64,000 nucleotides of DNA from positions 96,824-160,823 of the forward strand of contig NZ_QRGA01000013.1 in the NCBI RefSeq assembly GCF_003367175.1, given 5' to 3'. Positions 33,629 to 42,449 of the stretch are shown one piece after another; position 1 is the stretch's first letter, and every line of letters begins with the position of its first letter. Made by a program: the position numbers and the translations under genes. The stretch comes from Trinickia dinghuensis. GTDB taxonomy: Bacteria > Pseudomonadota > Gammaproteobacteria > Burkholderiales > Burkholderiaceae. The notes under the pieces are model-generated. The model was not told the origin of the DNA and searched no databases. It worked only from the letters and a program-made list of their open reading frames with translations.

Positions 33629-34326
33629 GCCCGCTCCTCGAAAAATTCCGGAAGGCGCCGCACCACGGCGACACCGTCGCTGATACCCGCCGCCGCGCCC
33701 GCATCGTCCGTCCAATCGGGCGGCGCCAAACCGGGACGCCAAGCCAGACGCGCCAATGAAAGCGGCGCACGCGGCCCGCACCATCCCGCGCGCAAGCACA
33801 GGCTGAATCCTTCCCAAGCGAGCGCCTCGTCGTCGAGTTCGTCGAGCGGCGGCATACCCGCAACCCTCATCAGCCGGTCCAACTGCGGCGGATGCGGCAT
33901 ATTCATCAGCCAGCGCAGCACACCCGAGGCCTCGCTCCCGAGCCACGCGGACAGACGCGCGCGGCTGCCCCGATCGATCCAGTAACGCAGCTCCGCACGC
34001 CGAAAATGAAGCGCGCGCAGCCGGAGCGCACGCAGCAGTCCGTCCATCGGAAGCGCGGCGAGCACGCCCTCGTCGCCGCGAAACGCATCGAGCGGCGGCG
34101 GCGCGAGACCGAATCCGCGCAGGCAGGTGTCGACCGCGCGAAGATGCCGCTGCCGCGCCTGCTCCGATCCGTCCTGCTTGGCCGCCTCGCGCAACGCGGC
34201 TCGCCAGTCGCCGCGCAGCCAGTCCTCGTGGATCCACTCGAACAGCGCGAGGCGATTGGCCGCGTATTGCCGCACGCGCTGGGCGAGGACGTCGGCGATG
34301 CCGCCGTTCCCGTCGAGGTCGGTCAT
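33625..34326 (-). CDS. sctK: T3SS sorting-platform protein SctK (HrpB4-like)
   Basis: A 233-residue protein. SctK proteins (HrpB4, YscK, OrgA) are poorly conserved and cap the cytosolic pods of the sorting platform. The gene lies between sctJ and sctL in exact Hrp2 order. The sequence is Leu/Arg/Trp-rich, with a region RWLMNMPHPPQLDRLMRVAG that resembles the HrpB4 core. The assignment rests more on position and size than on motifs. It is coupled to sctL by ATGA overlap. Confidence 0.82.
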   Translation of the reverse strand: MTDLDGNGGIADVLAQRVRQYAANRLALFEWIHEDWLRGDWRAALREAAKQDGSEQARQRHLRAVDTCLRGFGLAPPPLDAFRGDEGVLAALPMDGLLRALRLRALHFRRAELRYWIDRGSRARLSAWLGSEASGVLRWLMNMPHPPQLDRLMRVAGMPPLDELDDEALAWEGFSLCLRAGWCGPRAPLSLARLAWRPGLAPPDWTDDAGAAAGISDGVAVVRRLPEFFEERA

Positions 34327-34351
34327 GGCGCGCCCTTGTCCGCCGGCCGGC

Positions 34352-35140
34352 TCACGGCGCCTCGCCCGAGTCCTTGCGGACTCGCGCCAGGCGTGCCCCG
34401 AGCGTGCCGGCCGCCCCTGGCGACCGAGAAAAAGCCAGCAGCACGAACGCGAGGACCACGATCGCCGCCCCCGCGATCAGCGCACCGATCCCGCGCGGCG
34501 CCGGGGCCGGGCGGCCCACCGCGAGATCGAGCGGATCGGCCTGCACGAGCGTCACGCTGACGCGGTCGTATTGCAGTCCCTCGACGCTGCCCACGACCAA
34601 GTTCTTGATCTGAGGCGTGAGGGTGGCCAGATTCGCGCCCGGCTGATATTTGATGAAAACCGACGCCGACGACGGCTTGATCGTGGTGGCGAGCGGATCG
34701 TTTTGGGGCAGCACGATATGCACGCGCGCCACGACCACACCGTCGATCTTCGACAACGTGTCGGACAGCTCTTGCGAGAGGCCGTAGATGAAGCGCACGC
34801 GCTCTTCGGTCGGCGTCGACACGAGGCCGTCTTGCTTGAACAGATCGCCGAGATCGTCGAACTTGCGGGCCGGCAAACCGCGCTCGGTCAAGACCTGCAT
34901 GGCGTGCACGATCTGGCCGTCGTCGACCATGGCGCTCCAGGTCTTGCCGCCGTCCGACGTCGACTTCTCCGCATGGATCCCCGCCTCGAGCAAGGCGGCC
35001 ACGATCTCATTGCAGTCGCGCTCGCTCAGGTTGCCGTACAGCTCCTTCTGGCAGCCGGCGAGCGCCATACACAGGGCGAGCGAGACGCACAGTGCGACAC
35101 GTCGAGCTGTGCGGGCGCCGCCAAGCACGGTCCGGTTCAT
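34352..35140 (-). CDS. sctJ: T3SS inner-ring lipoprotein SctJ
   Basis: A 262-residue YscJ/HrcJ/FliF-family lipoprotein forming the inner-membrane ring. The signal ends in lipobox ALAGC with Cys30. The YscJ core is textbook: LYGNLSERDCNEIVAALLEA, then KIDGVVVARVHIVLPQNDP and SASVFIKYQPGANL. A C-terminal transmembrane helix (ALIAGAAIVVLAFVLLAF) anchors it. It corresponds to hrpB3/hrcJ. Confidence 0.95.
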   Translation of the reverse strand: MNRTVLGGARTARRVALCVSLALCMALAGCQKELYGNLSERDCNEIVAALLEAGIHAEKSTSDGGKTWSAMVDDGQIVHAMQVLTERGLPARKFDDLGDLFKQDGLVSTPTEERVRFIYGLSQELSDTLSKIDGVVVARVHIVLPQNDPLATTIKPSSASVFIKYQPGANLATLTPQIKNLVVGSVEGLQYDRVSVTLVQADPLDLAVGRPAPAPRGIGALIAGAAIVVLAFVLLAFSRSPGAAGTLGARLARVRKDSGEAP

Positions 35141-35149
35141 ATCGTTGGT

Positions 35150-35623
35150 TCACTGGTTCTTCATCAGCGTTTCGATGGCGTCTTTCGACGAAGTCACCAC
35201 GCTCATCTTCGCCTGCAAGTCGACCTGCAGGCTCCCGGCCTCGATCTGCACCTGCATCGCCGCGGCGCCGAACTGGGATATCGTCATCGAATTCTCATGC
35301 TGCAGGATGAACAGCATGTCGTTCGACACGTATTGAATCGCCATGTCTTCGTTGCGCAGCAGCTGTCCGATCCACGCGCCGCTTTCGGACTCCGGCGCCT
35401 GGACGGGCGGCAAGCGGTCATGCGCCATCAGCTTGGAAAATCGGGCCGCGAGCGGCGCGTCGATTGGGGGCAGCGGCGCGGGCGGATCGACCTGCACGGA
35501 TGACTGAAGGCCGACCTGGGCCGGCGATCGCAGATCGGTCGGTAGCGGCGGCTGCAGGAGTGCAGGCCCCCCGGCGGGCGGCGGAGGCGGCTGCAGTTGC
35601 GCGAGCGCGAGCATGACATCCAT
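35150..35623 (-). CDS. sctI: T3SS inner-rod protein SctI (HrpB2-like)
   Basis: A 157-residue protein. The first 60 residues are Pro/Ala-rich (LAQLQPPPPPAGGPALLQPP) and the last 60 are a conserved amphipathic helical end (EAGSLQVDLQAKMSVVTSSK then DAIETLMKNQ), which matches HrpB2. HrpB2 is an early substrate needed for pilus assembly and is thought to form the inner rod. It sits between hrpB1 and sctJ, as in Xanthomonas and Ralstonia. I use the ATG at 35623; one at 35614 is also possible. Confidence 0.85.
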   Translation of the reverse strand: MDVMLALAQLQPPPPPAGGPALLQPPLPTDLRSPAQVGLQSSVQVDPPAPLPPIDAPLAARFSKLMAHDRLPPVQAPESESGAWIGQLLRNEDMAIQYVSNDMLFILQHENSMTISQFGAAAMQVQIEAGSLQVDLQAKMSVVTSSKDAIETLMKNQ

Positions 35624-35645
35624 GATGGCCTCAGCAGATCGTCGT

Positions 35646-36215
35646 TCACAGGCGCAGGTACTGCGGTTCGGGCGCCGGTGCAGCCGGTGCAGCCGGTGCG
35701 TGCGGCTCGGCGCCCGCCGCCGCGCCGCCGGTGCCATGCAGGGTGCGCAGCGATTCGGGCTCGGTGAATCTGCCCGTGCGCAGCGCGACCATCCGGGCAT
35801 CCTCCATATCGTTGCGCGCAACGAGCGCCTGAGCGAGCAGCCGCACCTGCGCGTCGGCCCGCGGATCGTCGAGCAGCTCGAGCGCGAGTTGCCGCCACGA
35901 AACGTCGGAGGTCGCGTCGAGGCAGTAGGCGAGCATCGCCTTGCTGCCCGGCAGGCATTGCGAACTCGCCGCCAGCGTGCTGAACGTCTCGATCGCCGCA
36001 TGCCAGTCGGCGCGCACGACCTGTACGAAGCCGTCGAACATTCGCAGCTCGGGCAGCTCGGGGCGCAGCAGATGCAGCGCGTCGAGCAGCTGCTCGATGT
36101 CCTCGACATCGGCTCGCGTTGCCGGAAACTGATCGGCAAGCGCGACGCGCAGGACTTCGGTCAGGCCGCCCACCAGCTCGGCGCTGGCCTGTATCGCATC
36201 GATAGGTTCGTTCAT
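35646..36215 (-). CDS. hrpB1: HrpB1/HrpK-family T3SS protein
   Basis: A 189-residue protein, first gene of the leftward T3SS operon. The sequence PATRADVEDIEQLLDALHLL, then LRPELPELRMFDGFVQVVRADWHAA-like (region residues 50-75) and SSQCLPGSKAMLAYCL, matches the HrpB1_HrpK family found only in Hrp2-type systems of Xanthomonas and Ralstonia/Burkholderia. Its biochemical role is not settled; it has been linked to pilus assembly or periplasmic peptidoglycan binding. The C-terminal 25 residues are Ala/Pro-rich. A TTCG-N16-TTCG box with a correctly spaced -10 lies upstream. Confidence 0.88.
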   Translation of the reverse strand: MNEPIDAIQASAELVGGLTEVLRVALADQFPATRADVEDIEQLLDALHLLRPELPELRMFDGFVQVVRADWHAAIETFSTLAASSQCLPGSKAMLAYCLDATSDVSWRQLALELLDDPRADAQVRLLAQALVARNDMEDARMVALRTGRFTEPESLRTLHGTGGAAAGAEPHAPAAPAAPAPEPQYLRL

Positions 36216-36263
36216 CTGGGTTCCTCTCGTTGAGTGACTGAGTGACGCCGGTTGGATGTCTGC

Positions 36264-36326
36264 AAGGTAGCAAACGAGGCACGGCCGGCCGGTCGCGCGA
36301 TCCGAAGCGCTATGCGGCCGCCCGAA
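36264..36326 (-). promoter_or_regulatory. hrp_II-type promoter of the leftward T3SS operon
   Basis: On the minus strand TTCG, 16 bases, TTCG (36326 to 36303). Counted as five-base half-sites, it is followed after 32 bases by TACCTT (36269-36264), which fits the YANNNT -10 of HrpX/HrpB promoters. The hrpB1 start codon is 49 bases further on. Confidence 0.8.
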
Positions 36327-36394
36327 GTCGACGCATGCGGCGGGCGCGATCGGTTGCCGTGGGAGCCGAGAAGCATTCGGTGCGCGAAGCCGCG

Positions 36395-36456
36395 TTCGCC
36401 CCCCCGCGCCACGCTTCGCGTCGATCGCGCGATGCGCCGCCGCGCGCGGATAAGGT
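36395..36456 (+). promoter_or_regulatory. Perfect PIP-box promoter of the rightward T3SS operon
   Basis: TTCGC, 15 bases, TTCGC at 36395-36419 is an exact plant-inducible-promoter box. After 31 bases comes TAAGGT (36451-36456), an exact YANNNT. sctU starts at 36496. The 69-base offset from the divergent box gives a bidirectional HrpB/HrpX control region. Confidence 0.85.
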
Positions 36457-36495
36457 CGTGCTCTCCCGGATCGATCCGTCCTCACGCGAATTCCC

Positions 36496-37575
36496 ATGGC
36501 CACGGAAAAGACCGAACAAGCGACGCCGAAGAAGCTGAAGGAAGCCCGCAAGAAAGGCGCGGTGGCCCGCAGCACCGACGTCGTCGCCGCGGCGACGCTG
36601 CTCGCGACGCTCTGCGCGCTGGGCATCGGCAAGGGTCTCGTGCTGGATATGTTGCGCAAGGGCCTGCAAGACGCGCTCGACTTCGTCGAAGGCCCACGCT
36701 CGATGCAGGCGCTCGCCGCGACCTTGACGCATCTCCTCGCGTTCGCGGCGCTGGCCTCGGTTGCCATCTCGCTGGTCGGGCTGGTCGGTGCATTGATCGG
36801 CGGCGCGCCGCAAGTCGGGCTGCAGATCTCGTTCGAGCCGGTGATGCCGAAACTCGAATCGATCAGCCCGGCGGCCGGCCTGAAGCGGATTTTCTCGGTA
36901 CGCTCGCTGTTCGAATTCGCCAAGATGGCGATCAAGGCCGCGATTCTCGCCGTCGTGCTCTGGCGCACCATGCTGTGGCTGTTTCCGCTCGTCATGCGCG
37001 GCGTCTACGAGCCGATCGATCAGCTCGCGGCGCTGCTCTGGTATGCGCTCATGCGCCTGCTGGCCATCGCCGTGGTGTTGTATATCGTCATCGGCGCGGC
37101 CGACTGGATGGTTCATCGCTGGACCTTCCTGCGCTCGCAGCGCATGAGCAAAGACGAAATCAAGCAAGAACACAAGAGTTCGGACGGCGATCCGAAGATC
37201 AAGCAGGAGCGGCGCAAACGCGCTAGGGAAATGACACGCCCGCAGCGCAACGCGCAGGCCGCGGTCGCGCGCGCGAACGTCGTGGTCGTCAATCCCACCC
37301 ACTACGCGGTGGCGCTGCGCTACGCGCCCGACGAATACCCGCTGCCGATCGTCTTGGCCAAGGGCTGCGACGCCGAGGCGCTGCGGCTGCGCCAAGCGGC
37401 GATGCGCTACGACGTGCCGATCGTCGCGAACCCGCCCGTCGCCCGTGCGCTGCACGAGTTCGCGGTGGACGCGCCCATCCCCGAGGAAATGTTCGAAGTC
37501 GTCGCCGCGATCTTGCGTTGGGTCGATGCGATCGGCGTGCATCGCGCGCCCCCGGCCGGCCATCCGGCAGCCTGA
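36496..37575 (+). CDS. sctU: T3SS autoprotease and switch protein SctU
   Basis: A 359-residue FlhB/HrcU-family inner-membrane protein. Four membrane spans occupy residues about 30-210, followed by the cytoplasmic domain with the self-cleavage motif NPTH at 266-269 (VVVVNPTHYAVALRY). Cleavage between Asn and Pro switches export from early pilus subunits to later substrates, together with HpaP. The N-terminus EKTEQATPKKLKEARKKG is the family signature. It heads the rightward operon behind a perfect PIP box. Confidence 0.96.
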   Translation: MATEKTEQATPKKLKEARKKGAVARSTDVVAAATLLATLCALGIGKGLVLDMLRKGLQDALDFVEGPRSMQALAATLTHLLAFAALASVAISLVGLVGALIGGAPQVGLQISFEPVMPKLESISPAAGLKRIFSVRSLFEFAKMAIKAAILAVVLWRTMLWLFPLVMRGVYEPIDQLAALLWYALMRLLAIAVVLYIVIGAADWMVHRWTFLRSQRMSKDEIKQEHKSSDGDPKIKQERRKRAREMTRPQRNAQAAVARANVVVVNPTHYAVALRYAPDEYPLPIVLAKGCDAEALRLRQAAMRYDVPIVANPPVARALHEFAVDAPIPEEMFEVVAAILRWVDAIGVHRAPPAGHPAA

Positions 37576-37591
37576 GTATGAAGGAAGCCCC

Positions 37592-39643
37592 ATGCTGAAG
37601 AACCTGCATTTGCCGGCCGGTGGCGAAATCGGCATCGCGGTGCTGATCGTCGCGATCGTTTCGCTGATGATCCTGCCGCTTCCGCCCGCGGCCATCGACG
37701 TGCTGCTCTCGGTCAACATCTGCATCAGCGTCACGCTGCTGATGATCACGCTGTACGTCCCGACGATCACGCAGATTTCCGTGTTTCCGTCGGTGCTGCT
37801 GTTCACCACGCTGTACCGGCTCTCGCTGAACATCGCATCGACCAAGTCGATCTTGCTGCATGCGGACGCGGGACACATCATAGAAAGCTTCGGTCAGCTC
37901 GTGGTCGGCGGCAACCTCGTCGTCGGACTGGTCGTGTTCCTGATCATCACCACGGTGCAGTTCATCGTGATCGCCAAGGGCTCCGAGCGCGTGGCCGAGG
38001 TCGGGGCGCGCTTCACGCTCGATGCGCTCCCCGGCAAACAGATGAGCATCGACGCCGACTTGCGCGCGAACATCATCACGCCCGACGAAGCACGCCGCAA
38101 GCGCGCCCGCCTCGCGATCGAAAGCCAGCTGTACGGCGGCATGGACGGCGCCATGAAGTTCGTCAAGGGCGACGCCATCGCCGGGCTGCTCATCACGATG
38201 GTCAACATGCTGGCCGGCATCGCCGTGGGCATGGCCTATCACGGCATGAGCGCCGGCGAGGCGGCGAACCGCTTCTCCATTTTGTCGGTCGGCGATGCGA
38301 TGGTGTCGCAGATCCCCTCTCTGCTGATTTCCGTGGCCGCCGGCGTGATGATCACGCGCGTCAACGACGACAGCGCCGAAGGCGCCGGACGCTCGCTCGG
38401 CGAGGAAATCCTGCGCCAATTGACCGCGAGCGCCAATGCCCTGCTGTTCGGCAGCGTGCTGCTGCTCGGCTTCGCGCTCGTGCCCGGGTTTCCGTGGCCG
38501 TGGTTCGTCCTGCTGTCCGCCGGGCTGGGGTACGCGTCTTACCGTTTGCGCAAGACCAAGCCGCATGGCGACGGCGGCGCCGCGAAGCTCGGCGCGTTGC
38601 AGCGCGCCGGCGCGAAGAACGAAACGGCCGCGATCCTGCCGCGGGCCCCGCAGTTCACCAGCGCGATCGGCGTACGGCTCGCGCCGGACCTTGCCGCCAA
38701 GCTCGCGGCGCTTTCTCTGAACGACACCCTGGAGACGCAGCGGGCGCGGCTGCAGGAGGAAATCGGCGTGCCGTTTCCGGGCATCGCGATGTGGATCAGC
38801 GACACCCTGCCGAGCAATACCTACGAAGTCCTGCTGCACGACGTGCCGCATGCGCGAGTCGAGATGCCGCCCGGCAAGGTCCTCGTGCCCGACGCCACGG
38901 CCGATGCGGCACTCGCCGCGCGCTGCGAGAAACGCGGTCCGGCCGGCGGGCTCCCGCAAAGCCATTGGATCGGCGAGCGCGAGGCCCCGGCCGATCGGAC
39001 CGTCTGGCGGGCCGAGCAGGTCATCGCGCACGACACGGTCGCACTCGTGAGGCTGCGCTCGCACCTGTTCGTCGGCATTCAGGAAACCCAATGGATCCTC
39101 GATCAACTCGGCGCGGAGTTCCCGGGGCTCGTGGCCGAAGTGCAGAAGGCCCTGCCGCTTCAGCGCATCGCCGACGTGCTGCGCCGTCTGCTCGAGGAGC
39201 AACTGCCGATCCGCAACGCGCGCGGAATCCTGGAGAGCCTCGTGGTGTGGGGGCCGAAGGAAAAGGACATGCTGATGCTGGCCGAATATGTGCGCGGCGA
39301 CTTGTCGCGCTATATCGCCTACCGCGCGAGCGGCGGTGCGCCGATCCTCGAAGCGGTGCTGCTCGGCAACGACGTCGAGCAGCATATCCGCCAGTCGATC
39401 AAGCAAACCCCGACCGGCAACTTCCTCGCGCTGCCGCCCGACGAGATGGGCCGGCTCGTCGAACGTATCCTTTCGTTCGCCGGCGACTCGCCGCGCGCGG
39501 GCATCGCACTGGTGACGTCCATGGACATTCGCCGCTACGTGCGCCGGATGATCGAATCGCGCGCCGCGTGGCTCGCCGTCCACTCGTATCAAGAACTCGG
39601 CGAGCATGTCGAGTTGCGCCCGTTAGGCCGCGTCACGCTGTAG
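37592..39643 (+). CDS. sctV: T3SS export gate protein SctV
   Basis: A 683-residue FlhA/HrcV-family protein whose nonameric cytoplasmic ring receives substrate-chaperone complexes. The ATG at 37592 has AAGGAAG upstream. Hydrophobic spans fill residues 15-330, including the conserved loop FTLDALPGKQMSIDADLRAN and DEARRKRARLAIESQLYGGM. The C-terminal soluble domain includes LPQSHWI and GLVAEVQKALPLQRIADVL. A long opposite-strand open frame covers the same DNA but is a shadow. The spacing to sctU is 16 bases. Confidence 0.96.
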   Translation: MLKNLHLPAGGEIGIAVLIVAIVSLMILPLPPAAIDVLLSVNICISVTLLMITLYVPTITQISVFPSVLLFTTLYRLSLNIASTKSILLHADAGHIIESFGQLVVGGNLVVGLVVFLIITTVQFIVIAKGSERVAEVGARFTLDALPGKQMSIDADLRANIITPDEARRKRARLAIESQLYGGMDGAMKFVKGDAIAGLLITMVNMLAGIAVGMAYHGMSAGEAANRFSILSVGDAMVSQIPSLLISVAAGVMITRVNDDSAEGAGRSLGEEILRQLTASANALLFGSVLLLGFALVPGFPWPWFVLLSAGLGYASYRLRKTKPHGDGGAAKLGALQRAGAKNETAAILPRAPQFTSAIGVRLAPDLAAKLAALSLNDTLETQRARLQEEIGVPFPGIAMWISDTLPSNTYEVLLHDVPHARVEMPPGKVLVPDATADAALAARCEKRGPAGGLPQSHWIGEREAPADRTVWRAEQVIAHDTVALVRLRSHLFVGIQETQWILDQLGAEFPGLVAEVQKALPLQRIADVLRRLLEEQLPIRNARGILESLVVWGPKEKDMLMLAEYVRGDLSRYIAYRASGGAPILEAVLLGNDVEQHIRQSIKQTPTGNFLALPPDEMGRLVERILSFAGDSPRAGIALVTSMDIRRYVRRMIESRAAWLAVHSYQELGEHVELRPLGRVTL

Positions 39644-39658
39644 CGAGCGTCCGCAAGC

Positions 39659-40318
39659 ATGGACGGAATCTCTCCACGCATCATCGCGCCCAGTTTGCCG
39701 GCCGACGACGAAGCCGAGCCGATGCCGGCACCGGCACCGCGGTCCGTGCGGCGCGGCTTCGACTACGCCGCGCTCGTACGGCGCGCACATCGACGCGCGC
39801 AAGCCGCGCAGACAAGCGCACGCACCGAACAAGACCCGCGCCGCGCGACCGACCGGCGCGACGATGCCGATCCGCTCGACGCACCGCCGCCGAGTGCCGC
39901 CGACGAACCGGAGGAGACGCTCGAAACCGATCCCGAGCACCGCACCGACGAAACCGATCCCGCCGCGCGGCGTCATGCCGATGCGCTGGCCATGCCGTTC
40001 GTGGCGACGCTCGCCGCGCAGCAAGCGCATATGGCGCAGCTGATGCATTTTCTCGCGAACCGCATCGCGGATTTCTGCTCCGACCGCGCGATCGTCGCGA
40101 GCGGCCACTGGAGCGCACGCCTGCCGCTCGACGACAAGCTGCTGCCCGAGTGCGTGCTGCATCTGACGCTTTCGCATTTCGAACTTGCGCTTCGGTTCGA
40201 AGCCCGCGACCCCGCCGTGCGGCGGCTAATCTGCGCGCATCAGGCCGTGCTCGAACGGCAACTCGAAACGCTGCTCGACACGCTCGACTGCCCACGCGAC
40301 GTCAGCGTCGAAGCGTGA
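39659..40318 (+). CDS. hpaP: T3SS substrate-specificity switch protein HpaP/HpaC (SctP)
   Basis: A 219-residue protein. Residues about 1-110 are charged and Pro/Asp/Arg-rich; the C-terminal 100 residues form the T3S4 domain (HADALAMPFVATLAAQQAHM, then LPECVLHLTLSHFELALRFEA). HpaP/HpaC binds the cytoplasmic part of SctU and switches export from HrpB2-type rod protein to translocon and effectors. It occupies the same place, after sctV, as hpaP in Xanthomonas and Ralstonia. Confidence 0.85.
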   Translation: MDGISPRIIAPSLPADDEAEPMPAPAPRSVRRGFDYAALVRRAHRRAQAAQTSARTEQDPRRATDRRDDADPLDAPPPSAADEPEETLETDPEHRTDETDPAARRHADALAMPFVATLAAQQAHMAQLMHFLANRIADFCSDRAIVASGHWSARLPLDDKLLPECVLHLTLSHFELALRFEARDPAVRRLICAHQAVLERQLETLLDTLDCPRDVSVEA

Positions 40319-40322
40319 GCGA

Positions 40323-40343
40323 CCGCCTCGACCGTCGAGGCGG
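40323..40343. terminator. Hairpin between hpaP and sctQ
   Basis: A perfect 9-base stem CCGCCTCGA / TCGAGGCGG closes a 3-base loop 5 bases after the hpaP stop. No T-run follows, so it is more likely an attenuating or RNA-stabilising hairpin than a full terminator. Confidence 0.5.
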
Positions 40344-40391
40344 GCAGCGGTCGACCGCAATGCAATGCATCCACGAAGACGACCACGAACT

Positions 40392-41525
40392 ATGAACGTG
40401 ACACCGCTAGACGCGGGCAAATCGATTCGGCGGCTTGCCGAACTTGCCACGGGGCATGGGCTGCGCACCGTCCCGCCGCATCATGCACGGCTGAGCCGCA
40501 CGCTCTGCGACGCGCGGCTGCGCAATTGGCTCGCGCAACAGCATGGGGTGACCGACTGGCGTGCGCAGGGCAGCCTGGCGCACACCGAGGCGAGCACGGC
40601 CTGGATCGATCTGTCCTGCGCACTCGGCGCGGCGCGCGTCGGCTTCGATGCCGCGCGCTATCCGGCGCTCGCGAGCGCGGCCACGCACGGCACCCGCGAT
40701 GCCGATGCGACGCTCAGCGCCACGCTGCGGCACGCGGTTGCCGCGATCCTGCTCGCGCCGGCGCTCGACGCACTGCGGGCCTTCTGCGACGACGACATCC
40801 GAATCGCGGTGCCGCGCGATGCCCCGCCGGCCCAAGGCCACCGGCAGGCGACGCCGGACGCGCTCGCGATACGTTTCGCGCATGACGGGCGCGACCACGA
40901 ATGTCTCGTCGCCGACGCGGCCCCACACTGGCTCGCGCTCGTCGACGAGCGGCTCGCCGATCTGCACGTACCGCTGTCGCGCGCGCTCAGCGAAATTCCC
41001 GTGCCCGGCTGCGCGCGTCTCGGTACACCGGTACTGGCCGTACATACGCTCGAAAGCCTGAGGCCTGGGGACGTGTTGCTGCGTGTGCTCGATCCCGCGC
41101 TCTCCGGCTGGTTCGCCCCCCCCGCGCGGCCGCTCGAACTCCACGTGCTGTGGGGGCTAGGCGGCGCGCGCCAGCTCGGCGTGCGCGCGACGCTCGACGG
41201 CACGCGCCTCGTCCTCGATTCGGATCCTCTCATGACCCAAGACACCTTCCGCCCCGACACCCTGCCCAGCACCGACGATGCCGCCTCGATCGATTCGCTT
41301 CAGCTGCCGGTCTCGATCGAAATCGAGACGGTTACGCTGCCCCTCGTTCAACTCTCCGCGCTGCGTGCGGGGTACGTGCTCGAACTCCCGGTTACCGTGC
41401 GCGACGCGCGCGTGCGGCTCATGTCGTACGGCCAGATGATCGGTTCGGGCGAACTCGTGAGCGTCGGCGATCAGCTCGGCGTACGGATCATTCAGATGTC
41501 CGGCACCCATGACTCAGTTCAGTGA
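40392..41525 (+). CDS. sctQ: T3SS C-ring/sorting-platform protein SctQ
   Basis: A protein of about 377 residues (HrcQ/FliN-like). The C-terminal SpoA domain is clear: LPVSIEIETVTLPLVQLSAL, then VLELPVTVRDARVRLMSYGQ and IGSGELVSVGDQLGVRI. A second, weaker SpoA-like region lies in the middle (VPGCARLGTPVLAVHTLESL, RPGDVLL). SctQ forms the pods that bind the stator and ATPase. The start is uncertain between 40365 and 40392; neither has a strong ribosome site. It overlaps sctR by 17 bases. Confidence 0.88.
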   Translation: MNVTPLDAGKSIRRLAELATGHGLRTVPPHHARLSRTLCDARLRNWLAQQHGVTDWRAQGSLAHTEASTAWIDLSCALGAARVGFDAARYPALASAATHGTRDADATLSATLRHAVAAILLAPALDALRAFCDDDIRIAVPRDAPPAQGHRQATPDALAIRFAHDGRDHECLVADAAPHWLALVDERLADLHVPLSRALSEIPVPGCARLGTPVLAVHTLESLRPGDVLLRVLDPALSGWFAPPARPLELHVLWGLGGARQLGVRATLDGTRLVLDSDPLMTQDTFRPDTLPSTDDAASIDSLQLPVSIEIETVTLPLVQLSALRAGYVLELPVTVRDARVRLMSYGQMIGSGELVSVGDQLGVRIIQMSGTHDSVQ

Positions 41526-42159
41526 CTTCACCGGCCTGCTGGTCGCCGTGCTGGCGATCAGCCTCGTCCCGTTCATCGCGATGGTGGTCACGTCCTACGC
41601 GAAGATCGTCGTCGTGCTGGGCTTGCTGCGCAATGCGCTCGGCGTGCAGCAAGTGCCGCCGAACATGGTGCTCAACGGCATCGCGATCCTCGTATCGCTG
41701 TACGTCATGGCGCCGGTCGGCATGAGCGCGGCGCGCACGCTCTCGCACGAGCAAGTCTCGAGCGAAGCGTCGCAAGCGATGATTCAAGCCCTGGGCGCCG
41801 CGCGCGAGCCGTTCCGGCAGTTCCTGACGAAGCACACGCGCGAACGCGAGAAACGCTTCTTCCTGCGCTCGGCGCACGTGGTTTGGCCGCAGGAGTTCGC
41901 CGATCAACTGAAGCCCGACGATCTGATCGTGCTCGCCCCGGCGTTCACGCTGTCCGAGCTGACCGATGCGTTCAAGATCGGCTTTCTGCTCTACATCGGC
42001 TTCCTCGTGGTCGATCTCGTCGTCGCCAACATCCTGCTCGCGATGGGCCTGAATCAGGTTCAGCCGACCAACGTCGCGATCCCGTTCAAGCTGCTGCTGT
42101 TCGTGGTGATGGACGGCTGGTCGGCGCTGATACACGGATTGATCTTGACCTACAAGTGA
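41509..42159 (+). CDS. sctR: T3SS export gate protein SctR
   Basis: A 216-residue FliP/HrcR-family protein forming the core of the export gate pore. It has the family segments FIAMVVTSYAKIVVVLGLLRNALGV-like (residues 20-44) and ALGVQQVPPNMVLNGIAI, and the C-terminal LVVANILLAMGLNQVQPTNV and PFKLLLFVVMDGW. Its start lies within the end of sctQ. It corresponds to hrcR and pairs with sctS and sctT. Confidence 0.95.
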   Translation: MTQFSDFTGLLVAVLAISLVPFIAMVVTSYAKIVVVLGLLRNALGVQQVPPNMVLNGIAILVSLYVMAPVGMSAARTLSHEQVSSEASQAMIQALGAAREPFRQFLTKHTREREKRFFLRSAHVVWPQEFADQLKPDDLIVLAPAFTLSELTDAFKIGFLLYIGFLVVDLVVANILLAMGLNQVQPTNVAIPFKLLLFVVMDGWSALIHGLILTYK

Positions 42160-42182
42160 GTAACGCGAGGAGCGCGCTATCC

Positions 42183-42449
42183 ATGACTTCAACCGAGGAT
42201 CTGATCGGCCTGACCATGCACGGGCTGCTGCTGTGCCTATACGTCTCGCTCCCGGTGATCGCCGTCGCGGCGGTTGCCGGATTGCTGGTGTCGTTCGTCC
42301 AGGCGATCACGTCGCTGCAGGACCAGACGATCTCGCATAGCATCAAGCTGATCGCGGTCACGGTGACGATCGCGATATGCGGCGCGTGGGGCGCGTCGGC
42401 GATCCTTCGCTTCGAACAGCAATTGATGACCATCGCGGTGCCGACATGA
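42183..42449 (+). CDS. sctS: T3SS export gate protein SctS
   Basis: An 88-residue FliQ/HrcS-family protein with two membrane helices. The conserved glycine/proline and charged segment LLVSFVQAITSLQDQTISHS between them is present. It completes the SctRST complex. The stop overlaps the hpaA-like start by 4 bases. Confidence 0.95.
   Translation: MTSTEDLIGLTMHGLLLCLYVSLPVIAVAAVAGLLVSFVQAITSLQDQTISHSIKLIAVTVTIAICGAWGASAILRFEQQLMTIAVPT

Noticed and set aside
36376..36398. TTCG-N15-TTCG overlapping the perfect PIP box
   Set aside because: Spacing is one base short; the adjacent TTCGC-N15-TTCGC (TTCG-N16-TTCG) with a correct -10 explains the site.
37289..39607. 772-residue open frame opposite sctV
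   Set aside because: High-GC coding DNA leaves long open frames on the other strand; its translation is Arg/His/Gln-rich low complexity with no motif, while sctV is unmistakable.
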